A stretch of 64,000 nucleotides of DNA, taken from contig AP031358.1 in assembly GCA_037833965.1 (NCBI GenBank), positions 17,182,001 to 17,246,000 of the forward strand, written 5' to 3'. Shown in pieces: positions 25,436 to 39,016 of this stretch (position 1 is the stretch's first letter; the number at the start of each line of letters is the position of its first letter). Below the pieces are notes generated by a model that saw only the letters and a program-made list of their open reading frames with translations, ran no database searches and had not been told where the DNA came from. This DNA comes from Marchantia polymorpha subsp. ruderalis. Its lineage: Eukaryota > Streptophyta > Marchantiopsida > Marchantiales > Marchantiaceae. A program made the translations under genes and the position numbers.

Positions 25436-25642
25436 TCATTTATCTTGATTTTCTTCTTCAGATGATTTACACAAAACATTACCAGAGCAGAGACATTCAC
25501 ACTCACCTGTGCACAGCTCCTGTATTCTTTTTTCGCACTTAACGAAATGTTTTTTCGATTGACTGCATTTATCTCCGCTCTTGTGCGGAGAAAGTTTTGA
25601 GCGTGACCTCCCCTTAATTACTCCTGCATGGATTAACAACAC
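25436..25642 (-). CDS. Cysteine-rich open frame, possible terminal exon, unrecognised
   Basis: A minus-strand frame of 68 codons is basic and Ser/Lys-rich at first, then cysteine-dense: KCEKRIQELCTGECECLCSG. An acceptor-like ATCCATGCAG at about 25632-25623 precedes a shorter exon reading GVIKGRSRSKLSPHKSG. It could be a final exon of a minus-strand gene that also used open segments near 25860-26260, but I could not join them in frame. It could also be chance. Confidence 0.25.
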   Translation of the reverse strand: MLLIHAGVIKGRSRSKLSPHKSGDKCSQSKKHFVKCEKRIQELCTGECECLCSGNVLCKSSEEENQDK

Positions 25643-26064
25643 AGGATGTTAAATTGTATTGTGTTCATCCTTATTATCAGGGTAACTTGTGAAGATTCTG
25701 GTGCCGATTTAATTTGATGACTGAATCAATAAATTTGATGATAAAATCAATCACTGTGATCCACCGTGAAGAGTGGGAGGTTGCTGGAAAGAGAAACTGG
25801 GTTCGTAAAACCGCTACCGCTATAGTTCCAGAAATGTCTCCGCTGTATCTTACCTCAATGATCGCGAATCTGATGAAGGATTCAGTGCTTCAAGTTCCCT
25901 AGGACATAAATTCTTTCATTCTTTGCTTGACTGGCATTTAGGCTCCAATCCGACATTCTATATGTATGAGGATCCAATACATGATTTGAGACGTGGCGAG
26001 GTCAGCTCGTGTGGAAGGCCATACACCGTTTCAATATCCCTATCTGCTGGTAAACCTTCAAGAT

Positions 26065-26265
26065 TCATGCATCCCGAAGATAGTCCGGGATTATAAGAAA
26101 AGCTTTTCTTCCTTCCGGATCTTCTTCGTTGGTAAGAACGTTGCAAGACTTGCCATCCAGTGATGCCAGCCAGCGTTCGGTCAACCCGAACCGAGCTTCA
26201 TCAGAAGGAGAAGCAGCTGTCGAAAGAGCACCGTCTTCGCACAATCCGCGTCAAGCAGGCTTAGT
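26065..26265 (-). CDS. Open segment of protein-like composition, unrecognised
   Basis: The minus strand has a continuous 65-codon frame containing LTERWLASLDGKSCNVLTNE and GRKAFLIIPDYLRD, ending in TGA at 26067-26065. No ATG occurs in it, so it would have to be an internal or terminal exon. Overlapping frames on both strands are also open here because of the GC-rich composition, which weakens the case. Confidence 0.2.
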
Positions 26266-26339
26266 TTCGAGCAACGAGCTACGGCAGATCGCAAGACCTA
26301 CTCGTCGGTTGCAACCACCGACTACGGGCAGTTAGGCCA

Positions 26340-28000
26340 GGGGTGGCACTTCTTGCTCGGACTCGTACAAAAACAAGAACAAGGTACCCAACTCAACCAA
26401 AAACCCTTACAAAGAGAGGAAGGTGCGTCCCGGAGCCCATACAGTCGATCGTCCTCGCCTCGTTTCGCTCGACGGAAGGGAGAACCACAAACCGACTGCC
26501 GATGAGTGGCGGATCGACTGAAACAAGACTCAACGAGGCCTCAACAGATGCCGAATGGCACTCGAAAAAAAACGAAGCTCTAGCGTCCGGCGGCAATCCG
26601 ACAGGCGCTCGTCCTCGCTCACCTCGTCGTCATTCCTCTCGCTTCGAGAGCCGAACCCTAGGCTCGACCGTGCAACCGTGTACACAATCGAAATCAGCAT
26701 GGGAAAAAAATAACAAACAAACACCTCATGGCCCCGCACTGCACTGCACGGCTCTGCGGCACTGGATCACGAATCGGTCGAGACACGAGGGAGTACGAGA
26801 GCGAGGGGGAGGCCGGACGAGCTGGCCGTGCGCCTCTAACCGCTTCGACTGTCCGTGCAGCAGCGGCAGCGGCATCGCGTATTTCTACCCGCGCCAACCT
26901 CCGACTGTGCCTCGAGCGGGAGGCGGCCCCCGCGCCCCTGCCCACCCGCCCGCGCGCTGGGGTTTTGTACGTTGAGGGGCGCCTCGTAGCAACGTCTTCG
27001 CATCGTGTGCCCCACCATTTCTGCCCAGCAGGAATATTGCATTGGAGCTGTCCGTCTCGGACTCAGGCGCCTGCGTCAGCAATCTTGGAGCCTAGGCTGT
27101 CTCGACCCCGCGCCCGCTCGATCATGATACGAAAATCGCCGTCTGTGCATGGGCGGCCGATCGGAAGAACGTCGTCGTCCTCGTCGTGGGACAATGCGCC
27201 GGAGCTTTGTCCTTCGAGCTGGACGAGTCCTTCGGAGCATTAGGTTTTCTCCTTAGCTCCTTTCTCCCAGTGCCGTCTGTTCTCCTGCGTGCCCGATCGC
27301 ATCGCATGCAGTTCTCTGTAGCGTGCGCGAGAGTGGAATTTCCCGATTGGCCTATTCCGATTGGCCTGCACGCAGACTTTCGTACGGGCTCGGGCTCGGG
27401 ATGGGTCGCTTCGATCGATCGATCAATCGTCGGTCCTCGGTCCTCGGGGACCACGAGCGATCCGCGAGCAGTCGATGAATGAGGTGATTGAGGCGAATGT
27501 TGATGCAGAGCTTCTCGAATGTGGACGACTGTGTCCGAATTATAATTTTCGCCCTTTGGAGCTCGTTTCGGGCTAGGTTTTTTTCTCTGGCCCCGCCGAG
27601 TCTCGACCCGCTTGCTTAAAAAAACATGATTTCTGTTGCTCCTGCTTTTTCCCGACGAGATGAAGCGATTATTTTACTCGATGTGTTCTTGTCCCGGGTC
27701 TTCGATATCTGTAGCTCTTGCTTTTTTGCGACGAGATGAAGCGATTAGTTTATTCGGAGTGTTCTTGTCCCGGGTCTTCGGCTTCGCTCATGCTCTCTTA
27801 CCGAGAGCTTTGAGCTCGCACGCATCCGAAATGTCTGCAGCCGTTGAAGCCGTGGCTGTGCTTTAGATCTGAATCTTGCACCAGCTCTGAGGTGCTTGAG
27901 GTTCGATGCTGAGAGTGATCCTTGTACTCGGCCTTTGACTGGGGAAGAATCTGAATGTGCGATCATCACTTCACTGAAGTGAGCGGCTACTGGTTGTCGA
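26340..28000. other. CpG-rich segment without a supported gene
   Basis: GC and CpG are high, all six frames have long openings, and the putative products are Arg/Pro/Ser-rich with no domain. This looks like a CpG-rich promoter or leader region, possibly of a transcript extending right or left. It includes TCGATCGATCGATC-type repeats near 27410-27425. Confidence 0.4.
27635..27784. repeat. 76-bp tandem duplication
   Basis: Units 27635-27710 and 27711-27784 share CGACGAGATGAAGCGATTA and TGTTCTTGTCCCGGGTCTTC. About a dozen differences separate the two units. Confidence 0.85.
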
Positions 28001-31000
28001 GGTCGGACCGGTCCACGCATCGTAATACGGCTTCGCTCGTTCTCTCTTCCCGTTTGAGCCCATCTCTGCGGATCACCGTCCGACTTTTGAGTCTAGTGCC
28101 CTGCGGAGAGTAAGCTCCTCGTAATGAAATCTTCCTGGCAAATATCCCGGGGTTGAGGATACAGAGATCACACCTCGACGGATTTGCGTTGGCAGAAGAA
28201 CGGCATGAACACGACTCTGTGTGTTTGATCGGAAAAAATTTGGCTGGGGAATTCTCTAGGTCTCGGTCTGCAATGCCTGGCCCGCTGTTCGTTTTGCGGA
28301 CTGTCCTTCATATAATTTACGTTGTACACGAGGATGTCAATTTTCTGGATCCGATGCCGCGGGATAGCGAGACCTGAATCACTTTTTACACATGCGCTCG
28401 CTGCTCAATCCGGTTGCAGGATGTGTTCGGTAATTGAAAGAAGTCCAGTGAATGCCAAACTCAGTCCAGAAATCCCTGCAAGAATCTCTTTACTACCATG
28501 TAAAAAAATTCTTCTGCCTGCTCCTGGTCGGTCGGTGTTCAAATTTTTGTTTGTGACGGAGTCTTGAGGGCTCATCTACTCCAATCACGGTTGTCGTGGT
28601 GGTTCTTCCACCACCACAAATGTGTTCGCGGTATTAGCTGGCTGCTGGATCTCAGATCCCAAAGCTCTAGATCTTTCCACATCCTAGGTGGGCACAATGA
28701 AAGGTTCTCTTCTGAATGTCCTTCGCGGAAATGGTTGGCCCCGTTGGAATAAGGTGGGCATCCCTCTTTACTGCTAGCAGGATGATGACACTGACTTATC
28801 AGATTACTCGCTGACGGTACATGAGCCCAGAGTTTGACCATCTTACTCTACAAGAATCCTCGTTGCCCATCCTCAAGGACCGCATACATCTGTTGGCTGT
28901 CCTTGGTGGCGGTCAGTGAGTAGTCTTGCAGAGTTAAACCAACGACCGAAATAGAGGGTGGCGACGAGGAAACCAGCTTCCCGATTCCTTACACCCCCTC
29001 CGGCCTCATCGTCAAAGATTGTGTCCTAACGAAGGTAATGTTTCTGAAGATCCTATCAGGTAGAGTGACTGAATCAAAAGTGAGTACTATGTGTGCGTGT
29101 CTGTTTATAAGGCTGCGTTAACGAAACTGAGCACTAAAAGTAAATATTAGAGTGGAAAGTTTTGATCGATATGAGCCTCTTGGCAGTTGTTTGACCATCG
29201 TGTGTGCATGCTTAATCATGTCTTCCAGGGGCAGTCCTTGAGTAAGAGGAAGTAGAACTGGGTCCTCAGAGCTTCTCCATGAGCTTTTTTAGTGTTAGGT
29301 TTCGCATTGCATCTTAGACTTGCTGAGTTACAACTCTAATTTTATCCACCTGTGACATTCAAGAAGAATGAATATAAAGCGCTCTCTCTCTCTCTCTTTG
29401 CTCTCGGGCTCCAGACACAGGCGTTTCTTCTCACAAATAAAATATTGGTTGCCGAATCTCTATGGCCATTCTCGAGCCTGCAATGATATCATTTTCATTC
29501 GAGAATAATGTAGAGAATGATTTTGAACATCCTACTTGCTTGAGAAGATATGACCTCTATGAAAATCCGGGCAACGAAACATAACAAATATTATATGTTT
29601 AGGGCTCATCAATTTTTTGTGGTGAAGCTCTGGCCTAACGAGAGAAATACCTGTATGCATACAGCAAAGAGGTTTCTACAGAAATGAGGGCTTTCCACAA
29701 GTTTTCAGGTTGACTTTTGAAGTGAATGTTGGTCGCTTACTGGAAGCTTTCAGAGGTTTTTTATCCCCGTGGTTGATGACCATATCTGCGAGTCTGTGAA
29801 AAGCAAGCTTGTTTGCAGACTGGTTCTTTTTCAACTGGGAAAATATCAAGAGCGGAAATCTATAGCCAAGCTTTCTGGGAAGAACCACTACTATCTTGGT
29901 CGGAAAATGACAAGGAGCCGATAATAATATATGATTCTGTAGAAAAGGTCCAATACTTTCAAAAAATTCATCGAGCTTCCCACTTTATGATACTGCCATG
30001 ACCAACTTGACATTAGCTCGAGCCATACGATCTGACGCTCAATAGTGCAACAGATGTTCACGAAGACATAGAAGAAGTAGACGCAAGTTGCACATTTTTC
30101 TCATTTTTGTCTCGGAGAAGTGATGTATCCAAGACAAAGAATTAAGATCACTAAAATTGGAAGGCTGTACATGTCGCAGTGAGCATAATCACTTCACCAT
30201 CATTTGAAAAACTGAGGTGCATCCATGCATAATCAAGAAGTAGGTAAAGTGGACGCTAGCTGCACATTCCGTCCCGGCTGAGCTCAATCAAGTGTCCAGC
30301 TGCAAGCACGACACCCTTCCTCGCAAGTGAGATTCCGTATGTGCGTATGGGCAGATCCTGCGACCGAGACTGAAGCGGACGAGCGAGAGGACGTATTCAT
30401 CATTCTAGGTCCCATTGATGCAGAGCTGGGAACAAGGAACCTGACTTCACGAACCCAAGCCCCACGGCGCATGAAGGTTGGAGGTGTGCAGGGAGGAGCG
30501 CCATGGAGGGTCGTTCGAAGTACGTGCTGGGACAAGTCAAGCATCATTGAGTGCAGTGAGTGGGAAAGTTCTGTTTTGCGGTTTCATTTGTATCGTTGGG
30601 CAGCTGGTAGCGGTTAATATTAGCACGATGAGGTCGGTACGCTGCGTAGTGAAAGGGGCTTATGGGGGTGGGGGAAGTCAAAGGGAGGCTGGGATGGTGC
30701 GCTCGGTCGTCACCATGACACATATCACAACTTGTGACACCATGCTGGTAGACGGTGTCAAAATACAATTGACGGCGATGGTATCTGAAGAGACATGACG
30801 AGGAGGGGGCGGTAGGGTTATAGGAGGAGGGCCGTATGTGCAGGAGAAGATTGCCCTCGGTCACCATGATTCAGGAAATGCATCCAATAGCTGGCATCTA
30901 CTGGCCGGCTTGAATGGCCGTGGCTGTGTTTGTGACGATGGCAATCCTGAGAGGGATTACAGAGGGATGGGTCAAAGACTGCCAGGTGAAAAGTAGCCAC

Positions 31001-31341
31001 AGAAGGGATCATCCGGAGCTCGTGCCACCAAGATTCTCTCGAGGCATAGTTTGGTATCAATAACCTCTAATGAAGATGCAGGAATCCGAGCAAGCAGTTG
31101 AGCATTCTGCAAGTATATGATGAGGTCGTCATGGAGCTCCAGGCTCAAGGGGCACGGGAGGGGGAGGTTTGCTCGAGGAAGGCTAATTCGAACGAGAAGA
31201 TTGTAGGCTCGGGCATTCATCGATGCGTGTGAAGCAAGGAAACTACTGTATCCAGTGGGTACTTCTCACTGCACCAGGAGGAATATTACACTTTACGAGT
31301 AATGAATGACAATGTTCGTTTCTACCCAGCCACCCAGCTAG

Positions 31342-31372
<31 letters not shown>

Positions 31373-34300
31373 TCCTTCCTTCGTGCGGTGCGAATGCTGC
31401 TGCTGCACCTGGAGACGTCCTGAGTGCTCACGGCGAGTATTTTTCTACGTCTTCCATCCATTCCAAACACTTGGGCCAGGTAGTCGCGTTAGCTGACCCA
31501 CGAATGATTCACCCCTCCACTTACTGATTCACCACGAACGCTCTGCACCCTGCTGCAGCAACAACAGCTGTGCTGCTAGCTGCGCGTTTGAATGCTGTGA
31601 TTTAGAGAAACATGTTCCAAAGCTCACAATTATCATTTGGACAAAATAAAACAGCTTCTGCTAAGCAAGGCCCGACCGTTCGCTAGGCAGGCAGGCAGAC
31701 AGACAGCTTCTCTCGCTCACTTGCATTTTTATAAGGTCTTCTCTATGTTGCTGGCCGGGGTAGATGGACAAATTTTGAATAGATGGTGATGATGATTCTG
31801 GACCCGGGTTCAAAAGTTTCGCATTTCTCATCCGTGCACAGTACGATTCAGCAGACATGTTGGCAATGAGCTAACTCGGTCCTTGGTGCTGCTCGTCCAG
31901 CTAATGACACACACTTGCTGGTCAAAGTCATGATTATTCCTTTGCTGCTGGAGCTCAATTCGTCCTCAAGTGATGCAATTTACTGTAGGCCTTGACTAGA
32001 CACGGAAAGTGACACTGCACATCTTTCTAACAAACTCCATGACGAGCAAAGAATGGGCTCGTTGTACATCTGGAGTTTGTTGGATTCTCCATTCTCAAGC
32101 TGATCATTAAACTTACACGTCGTCATAGCTTTAAACAATCTGCTCTGATCAGATGCACTTTCATTCCTTTATCAAAGCCTGAGCATAACCAACACCTTTT
32201 CCGAGCAGGACGCGGTGGTCAGATCTTTGAGTGTCCGACGGGGACACGGTCTGCTCATCCACACCCACCTTTACTCGACCTGCTTTATCCACATCCTGTG
32301 ACCAACGTGTGCTGTTCCAAAGACTAATTCATGGCCGAGACAAGCTCAGAATATCTCATTTCGTTTTTCCGCCTGAACTGCCAACAGGCATTCGGCAATC
32401 AGACTCGTACAGCTTTGCGAGAAAACAACTTTCCGAACCACTTTTCTTCCTTGTCCTACATCCCCCATGTTGACCCAAAGGGGTTCTCGGATCTTTCTGA
32501 TTTGTCGTATATTTCTCGACCTTCTGTACTATCATGTCGTTATTATACTTCTGAATTTCAGACATGGGATGACTTTTGTGCTATTTATACATGTGGCAAT
32601 CAGAATATGTTGAACAGTTTCTCGGTTGTGGCGGAAACTTGCTACGAAAGTTGATGCCAAATACGTGATTCAGATTTTTTCCCCCTCGAGTTTGATCGAC
32701 TGATGGTGTAGAGCTAGTGTGTAGGAACTGATATTTATGCTAGTGTCAAGGGTTTCACACAATGTAAAATCAGATTGTTTGAGCCCAAGGAGCTAAAATT
32801 TGGAAAAGAATATCAGTGTGCAATTTCAACCGATACTCCATCACAGGCTTCAATATCCATCGGTACCTCGAGTCGTAGAAGCGTTTGTTTTGACAGCAGC
32901 GGATTACCTGATTAACTCAATTTATGTTAATTTTGAAAACCAGTGGAAAAAAGTCAAGATGACTCGAGTATGATAGGGACGACGTTATTAGTGTGACGTA
33001 GTACTTATAAATGTGGACTTTTGTGTATGAGTCATTACATCTTATTTTTCAGCCATACGGATATGTGAAAAAGGAATCCGATCGGAGTCTGGATGCGAAT
33101 AGAAAAAAGTCTCTCATCCAAATATCATCGACGTAACTAGGAAAAAAAAGGAAAAGTTGCCGCAGAACTAAGCGAAAGGTGTACTGGATATCTGATGATG
33201 CTTCAAAACCCATTGTACAACATCGGGCAGCAAGCCCGAGCAGCAGCAGCAGGAATATAGTAGAGTAGAGAAGGAGTCGAGTAAAGTATTGAAGGTTTTG
33301 GATCAAGGCACTGTAAGAGGATGCAATCTGGGCGATAGTTTATTGGCATCAGTAACCGTCCTTGGCAGAAACTGAAAATCGAACCATTTCCAGGTTGGTT
33401 TTGATGACCAACCCAGAGACTTGGACTGGACATGCGATCACAGACTGGAAGTTTCTTACGGAGGGGAAGCTCGTAGCTAGCCGGGCTGAGCCAGGCAGCC
33501 AGCCAGCCTGTGAACGGGACAAATGTGCCAAGTCATGTCGGGGTTATGCCGACGACCAGATCGTTCATGATCAGTAGGTCGGCCTGGACAAGGTCTGGTC
33601 ACTCACTCGATCGAACTCACGATGGATTGTCAACAAAACAAGCCGCTGAGATTTTTTGCTGCATTTTCTAATCTGAATGTGGAAAGAGTTGAACTGTAAA
33701 AGTAGGCTGCAGAGATCAACTCGTAGTCGAAGTGGCCGTCCTGCAGCTCTTTCTCGAAGCTCACAATTACATTGACTCTGACTCATCTGAAAGTTCGTGC
33801 TTCGCTGAATAAATCAGATATTTCGAACTGAGCGTTACCATACCTCCCTCCCCCCCACCCTCCAAACAACGGATATTCCTCGCGCTGAAGAAGAGCCTGC
33901 AGCAGGCAGGCCGGCAGGAGACGGGGACAGGGTCGCGGCAGGGGCCAAAATATCACACCCCGGGCTTTCACCAGCTGCGTACTTTCAGTGCGTTGTTGCC
34001 CCCGTGGACTGATCGACAGATATGAGAAGCAAGAGTTCCCTCATGGATTTCTTCTGAAATGTCTTGTGCCTTCTGCCTTCTGCTTTCGTACTAAGTAAGT
34101 CTCGAGAGTCGAGTATTACTTTCATGTGATCATTTCCACTTCGCCTACACTAAGCATTTAACATACCGTGACGCACCGACTGTACCGTCTGACACTCTTT
34201 CTCACACTGACTCTTGTTTACTTACTTGTGGCCTCTCGTGTAACAGCTGCCAAGGTCCGTCATCACCGAAATGAGGAGGACCTGTCCCTTTCCGGCCATT

Positions 34301-35500
34301 CCGGCCCCAGCAAGGAATGCAGGGAGGGAGGAAGGGAGAAAGGGGATGTGATATTGAGGTTGCGAATACAGCAGTATTCAAACCGAGTCATCCTGTACTG
34401 TACTGGTGCTCAATTCTCAGGGGCTGAAGACGGTGAGAAACAGCTCCCGTCCAAATCACTCCATACTGTACTATACTGTACCAGGTTTATACTATGTACA
34501 ACTTGTCCTGCCGCTGCTGCTGCGACTGATCGTCCTGCGAGTTCTAGCAGAGGTCAGTACCGTGTACTGTGACATCAGGAGTCTATTTCTCGCAGTAGAG
34601 GGGACGTCATCCCTTCACCATCATCCACCGTTGAATTTTATTCTTCTCGAATCACGCGGATTCAAGAATTAACTACCTGGTCGCTGGTGGAATGGAGACC
34701 CGTCGGAATGCTCTGTTGTCTCTAGGTGGACTTCATCCTGACAACATTCAGCCTGCCATTTCTGTCCATCACACAAGGACACGGCAATCTCAATTATGAC
34801 AACGTCTGTAGTGAAGAGTGATGATGGTCGTTCCCTGTGGTCCAGTATCTCTTTAGTCGATGGCATGCAAGTCCTCTACGCTAGCAACCGGAGCGATGGA
34901 GATATTGCTCGAGAACTTGCCCCGCTCCCATACTGCACTCTCTCAAGGTATTATACTCTTCTTCAACTCATTGTTTTGCTGTTGCTCCAGCTGCTGCCGA
35001 GTTCATGCGGAACACGAGGTGAACCCAGACCCATCTGCACTCCTGGATCTCTCTGTCTCCCTTTGCTTTTCATAAAGTGCCTAGTATTTGGCTTTGCTTT
35101 CGATTCATGAGAAGGACTTCATTTCCCAACGGTGTGCCAGGTAAGTTTCTAGCGATCAGTGGATAGATAACCCTTCATGACCTGCAATGAACTAAAACTT
35201 TATGAAGGCTTGAAGAACAATATCTTGAAACCCCATCGAGAACCAAACGCCAGAAATGAACCACACTTCCACGAGGAAGTAGAAGCAGAAGTGAGAGCAT
35301 AGTACCAATGGCAAGTCATGGATTCTCCTGCTGATTGAACCAATTGCTACAAGAGACGAACCCTATCTTTGCGAGGGATCAGTTGCTCTCTCATTGTCAA
35401 CACTCCCATAATTCTGCTCGACCTACACAAGCTTGTGTCGCTGTCACAACGAGGCTCAACAGATCCAGACAAGGCCCACACTGAATGCCACATCTTCAAT
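28001..35500. other. Moderately GC-rich intergenic DNA with microsatellites
   Basis: No gene is supported. The longer open frames start at non-ATG codons or are low-complexity. There is a (CT)n run at 29382-29397 and a (TGCC)n run at 31341-31370 followed by (TTCC)n, with shorter CAGG/CCAG tracts near 31685-31705, 33490-33510 and 33895-33915. Several strong GTAAGT-like strings occur, so an intron or long UTR of an off-window gene is possible. Confidence 0.4.
31341..31382. repeat. (GCCT)n microsatellite passing into (TTCC)n
   Basis: Seven and a half uninterrupted GCCT units are followed by CTTCCTTCCTTC. Tetranucleotide runs of the same CAGG/CCTG type recur at 44764-44813 and elsewhere in the GC-rich part of the window. 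Confidence 0.9.
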
Positions 35501-38500
35501 AACTAACCGACCAGACCAAATCTAGTCTTCAATAAAGGTCAACAATTCGGGTATTCCGTGCCGTCATTTTTTACGTGACTGTCTCTCCAAGCTGCAGAAT
35601 ACGTTTGTTTTAACGCGTGGTCTTTTTGTTACCATAAGTCCCTCATGATTAGAATATTCTGTAGCTCTAGTCCTTTTCTAGTTTCAGATCTTTTGTTGCT
35701 GCATTGTATTTATTGGTAATAACTTTGTTTGACAAAAGTTTTACTCTCATTTTGTTTAGGTGATGATCATCAATAATAATTTGATGTGATCCATATTAAA
35801 CAAAAATAGTTTAATGTGCAACAAGTATCGTTTTATCCTATGGTACAAATTTGAACAAAGTTCTTGTAACTACAGGTGAATTCTATAGTGTGTTTGGGGT
35901 TAGTGACTGCAAATCGCACTATCACCGAGTGAATACACCTCCAAAGTCACCGCTTCTGAACCCGATGCCTGCGAGTATGTTCCTGTAGGTTTGCCATGAT
36001 CTATCAAATAATTCTTCAAGATTGTTCCTTGATTAATCAATGCTCCTTGGAGAGTGTATCTGGGCTGTTCCGGTTTTTCGATATGTCACACATTCGTTTT
36101 ATAATCGAGATTATGTTCAAAGAACCTATGCTGGAGGTTTAAGATTGACCACCTCCACTTCCGATCTCAAAATCACTTGGATTCATCCACAAGACTCCCG
36201 AAGTGCCCGGCAGCCTCCCCTCAACCCTGCTCCGCTAGTTACTCCTTCCTCTCTATGCAGGCGTCTACGGGTGTCGTCTCATTGCCCGCACTCATTCGCT
36301 GCCCGTTCCCAGATAGTCGTTCGTTATTACAGAATAATTGGACGGTGTGACGTAGAAGAGATTCCATCGGGTAAAACTATACTTGTGGAGTCCCAGTAAC
36401 GTAATTGTCTTCTAGAAGGGTTCTATCAAATAATTTACTCTTAAATTCCTAAATCATCACCAAATTTTTCATCAGATTCATTTTTCATCAATCATCAGAT
36501 TTTGATCTGCCAAGTTTTTTATGCAGTTTATTATCCTCTTGTAACGGTTGATTTATCTCCAAATGTAATCCTAGCTTATAATATCTTGTTGTTATTTATA
36601 TGTTTTATTATATTGATGAAAATTCCTCATCAAAAAACCATGTTTTATTTATTAAAATAATTCATTACAAACATATTATTTTATTAATGATCAAAAATTT
36701 GAATTAAAAAATCTTATTAATAATCACTATATTTATACATGTCTCATTATGTAAAAAAAATATTTGTAAACTGAAAAATAAGTTGTAAAAAAATTAAAGA
36801 CATATCTAATTAATAATATTCATTCAAAAGATTTAAAAAATATGAAAAAATTTAACATCACGGAGGAATAGAAAAACATTATACAAATGTGTTTTATAGT
36901 TTTAGTGTTTTTCATAACATTTGTAATAGATCATGATTTAAAAAAAATTCATAAATAAATTAATAATTATAGAAATGAATCTTTCTATGAATATTACATT
37001 TTCAAGTAAAAATATTTGATAGTTTTTTTTTATAAACGAAATTTTTGTTAGGTCAATAATTTTGAAGATAATTTATGATATGATAATTTCATAGTTTTTG
37101 AATCTTCACAGTATTTCAACAATGCACTAAGATAGTATATTTTAATCTTCTTGATATTACACATATATTAAAGCAGAAATATTGTTAAATTTACCCCGAG
37201 TTGTTAAATTCAGTACTCTTCGCGGCAGTTGTCATGGCAACAAAACATGACAACAAGACATAGGTGTTGGACTCTCTTTCTTAAATGCTTTCTCTCCCTT
37301 GTGCCAAATTTTTTTCAATAAGTGAAGTTTGCACACGGGATCAAGAGTGTTATACGATGTTTTTGGTATCCCATGTTATACGATGTTCTACGGTGTATTG
37401 TAAGAAAGTATTGTGTTTTGTGCAAGAATTAGTAGTGCTGGCAATCAAATAGCTGAATTTGCCTTTCATGATGATACTGATTAAATTCAAAAGATTTAGA
37501 TGCCACATGGTACTTTGCAGGCCATTGGCATTTAAATTGAACAGCCTTGTTGCCACGACAACTGCTCGGTTGGAAGGTGAACTTAACAATCCCCTAAAAG
37601 TATTCAAGAAGATAAATAGTAATCATATATCCTTGATAATGAATAAACTAAGAGGTGAATTGGTAAAATTTTATTTTTATTTTTAGATACTAAGTATTTA
37701 AAAATATGTTGTATACAATAGGGAAAGAAAACTTTATTGTGGCTCCTTATAGAATAAAATTATGATTTTATATGTTAGTTTTGAAGTCCGAATAATGATT
37801 TCAAAATTATGTACAATTCAGGACTAGATTTTTGTAATACTTATATAATTTCAGCTTAAGCAAAGATAACTAAGAGATCAAATACTTTCAAGATAAAACA
37901 ATGTACATGAAACAAAACTTAATATTTTATATCATTTAACTGAACGAACATTACACTCTAGAATTAAGCCATATGAAATAATACTTCATAAATTCTTGCA
38001 TAGATTTATACATATCAAACAAAATTTAGCATTATGAAATCTATGACAAGATGAATGACTCTTGAATAATTTTCGTAGCTACATCCTTGTTTTCTTGTAA
38101 ATTTTGGCTTCTCATGATCAAATCTGAAACACCTGCAGTGGATTTAAACCGAATGATAGCTTTTAATGCTTGCAAATATTTTGATGAGCCTTGCAACAAT
38201 ATCATTTTCTTTGTGAAGTTATAATACATAGTAGAATTTGGATATATAAACATGGAAGATCAACTTGGTGATGTTCACATAAAACGCTTGTCACGAAACA
38301 AATTGGTATAGTTTGATTTTGCATTCTAAAAAAGCATTGAATTAATGAGGATTAAATGATTTGAATCAAACATAAACATATTTCATTGAATAGGTTGAAA
38401 TTCATTGAAATTACATTTCTCTATAGAATACGACATACAAGCTAGTTTTAAGACAATTTTCATGTTGGTAACGGCTAGTTATCCTTTACTTTTGGTTAAT

Positions 38501-38540
38501 TATCCCTCAGCCTACTATACTCTACCGAGTAAAGGTTTGT
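35500..38540. other. AT-rich tract without a recognisable gene
   Basis: AT-rich DNA interrupts the GC-richer surroundings. A 119-codon ATG frame at 36040-36399 sits in a small GC-richer patch but shows no motif. A hairpin GTTGTCATG/CATGACAAC lies at 37228-37254. GTTATACGATGTT occurs twice near 37349 and 37375. Confidence 0.4.
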
Positions 38541-38818
38541 GATTAGTCAGATGCAATGACGGGGATATAATTTTTAGAGTAGAAGACACATAGTCAAAGC
38601 CAGCTAGAGTACTCAATCAATTACAGCCTTGCAATCAAACGTTGCACAAAAATTGAGTATGGTTAGAGCTAGATTGCTTGATTAGTCAGATGCAGTGACG
38701 GGGATATAATTTTTAGAGTAGAAGACACATAGTCAAAGCCAGCTAGAGTACTCAATCAATTACAGCCGTGCAACCAAACGCTGCACAAAAATTGAGTATG
38801 GTCAGAGCTAGATTGCTT
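38541..38818. repeat. 139-bp tandem duplication, nearly identical units
   Basis: Units 38541-38679 and 38680-38818 are equal in length and differ at about five positions, so the duplication is recent compared with the other repeats here. Each contains GACGGGGATATAATTTTTAG and AGTACTCAATCAATTACAGC. A CACGTG G-box lies just past the second unit at 38847-38852. Confidence 0.92.
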
Positions 38819-39016
38819 GCTAATGAAGAACGTGCATGGACGTGGACACGTGAACTAAGTTAGAGGTGGAATGGGGTTGTGCGTGGTTCTTGTGAAGATC
38901 CATTAGACGAGGAGCTAAAATCGGAAGGGAAGAAGGCTAAACGTTAGTTTTAGAATGAAATAAGTGCAGAAAATGTCATATGAAATTGTCGCAATGAAAT
39001 ACGTATGAACCCTATA

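Noticed and set aside
26343..26975. 210-codon open frame in the CpG-rich block
   Set aside because: It starts at GTG with no ATG, the product is Arg/Pro/Ser-rich low complexity, and all frames on both strands are long here because of high GC.
31341..31382. Tetranucleotide run as a CRISPR-like or regulatory array
   Set aside because: Plain microsatellite with no spacers; CRISPR arrays are not expected in a plant nuclear genome.
34168..34572. 134-codon frame with a signal-peptide-like start
   Set aside because: It begins at GTG, has no ATG, and becomes low-complexity and repeat-derived after 60 codons.
36040..36399. 119-codon ATG frame in a small GC-richer patch
   Set aside because: No recognisable domain or splice context; kept only as a note in the regional entry.
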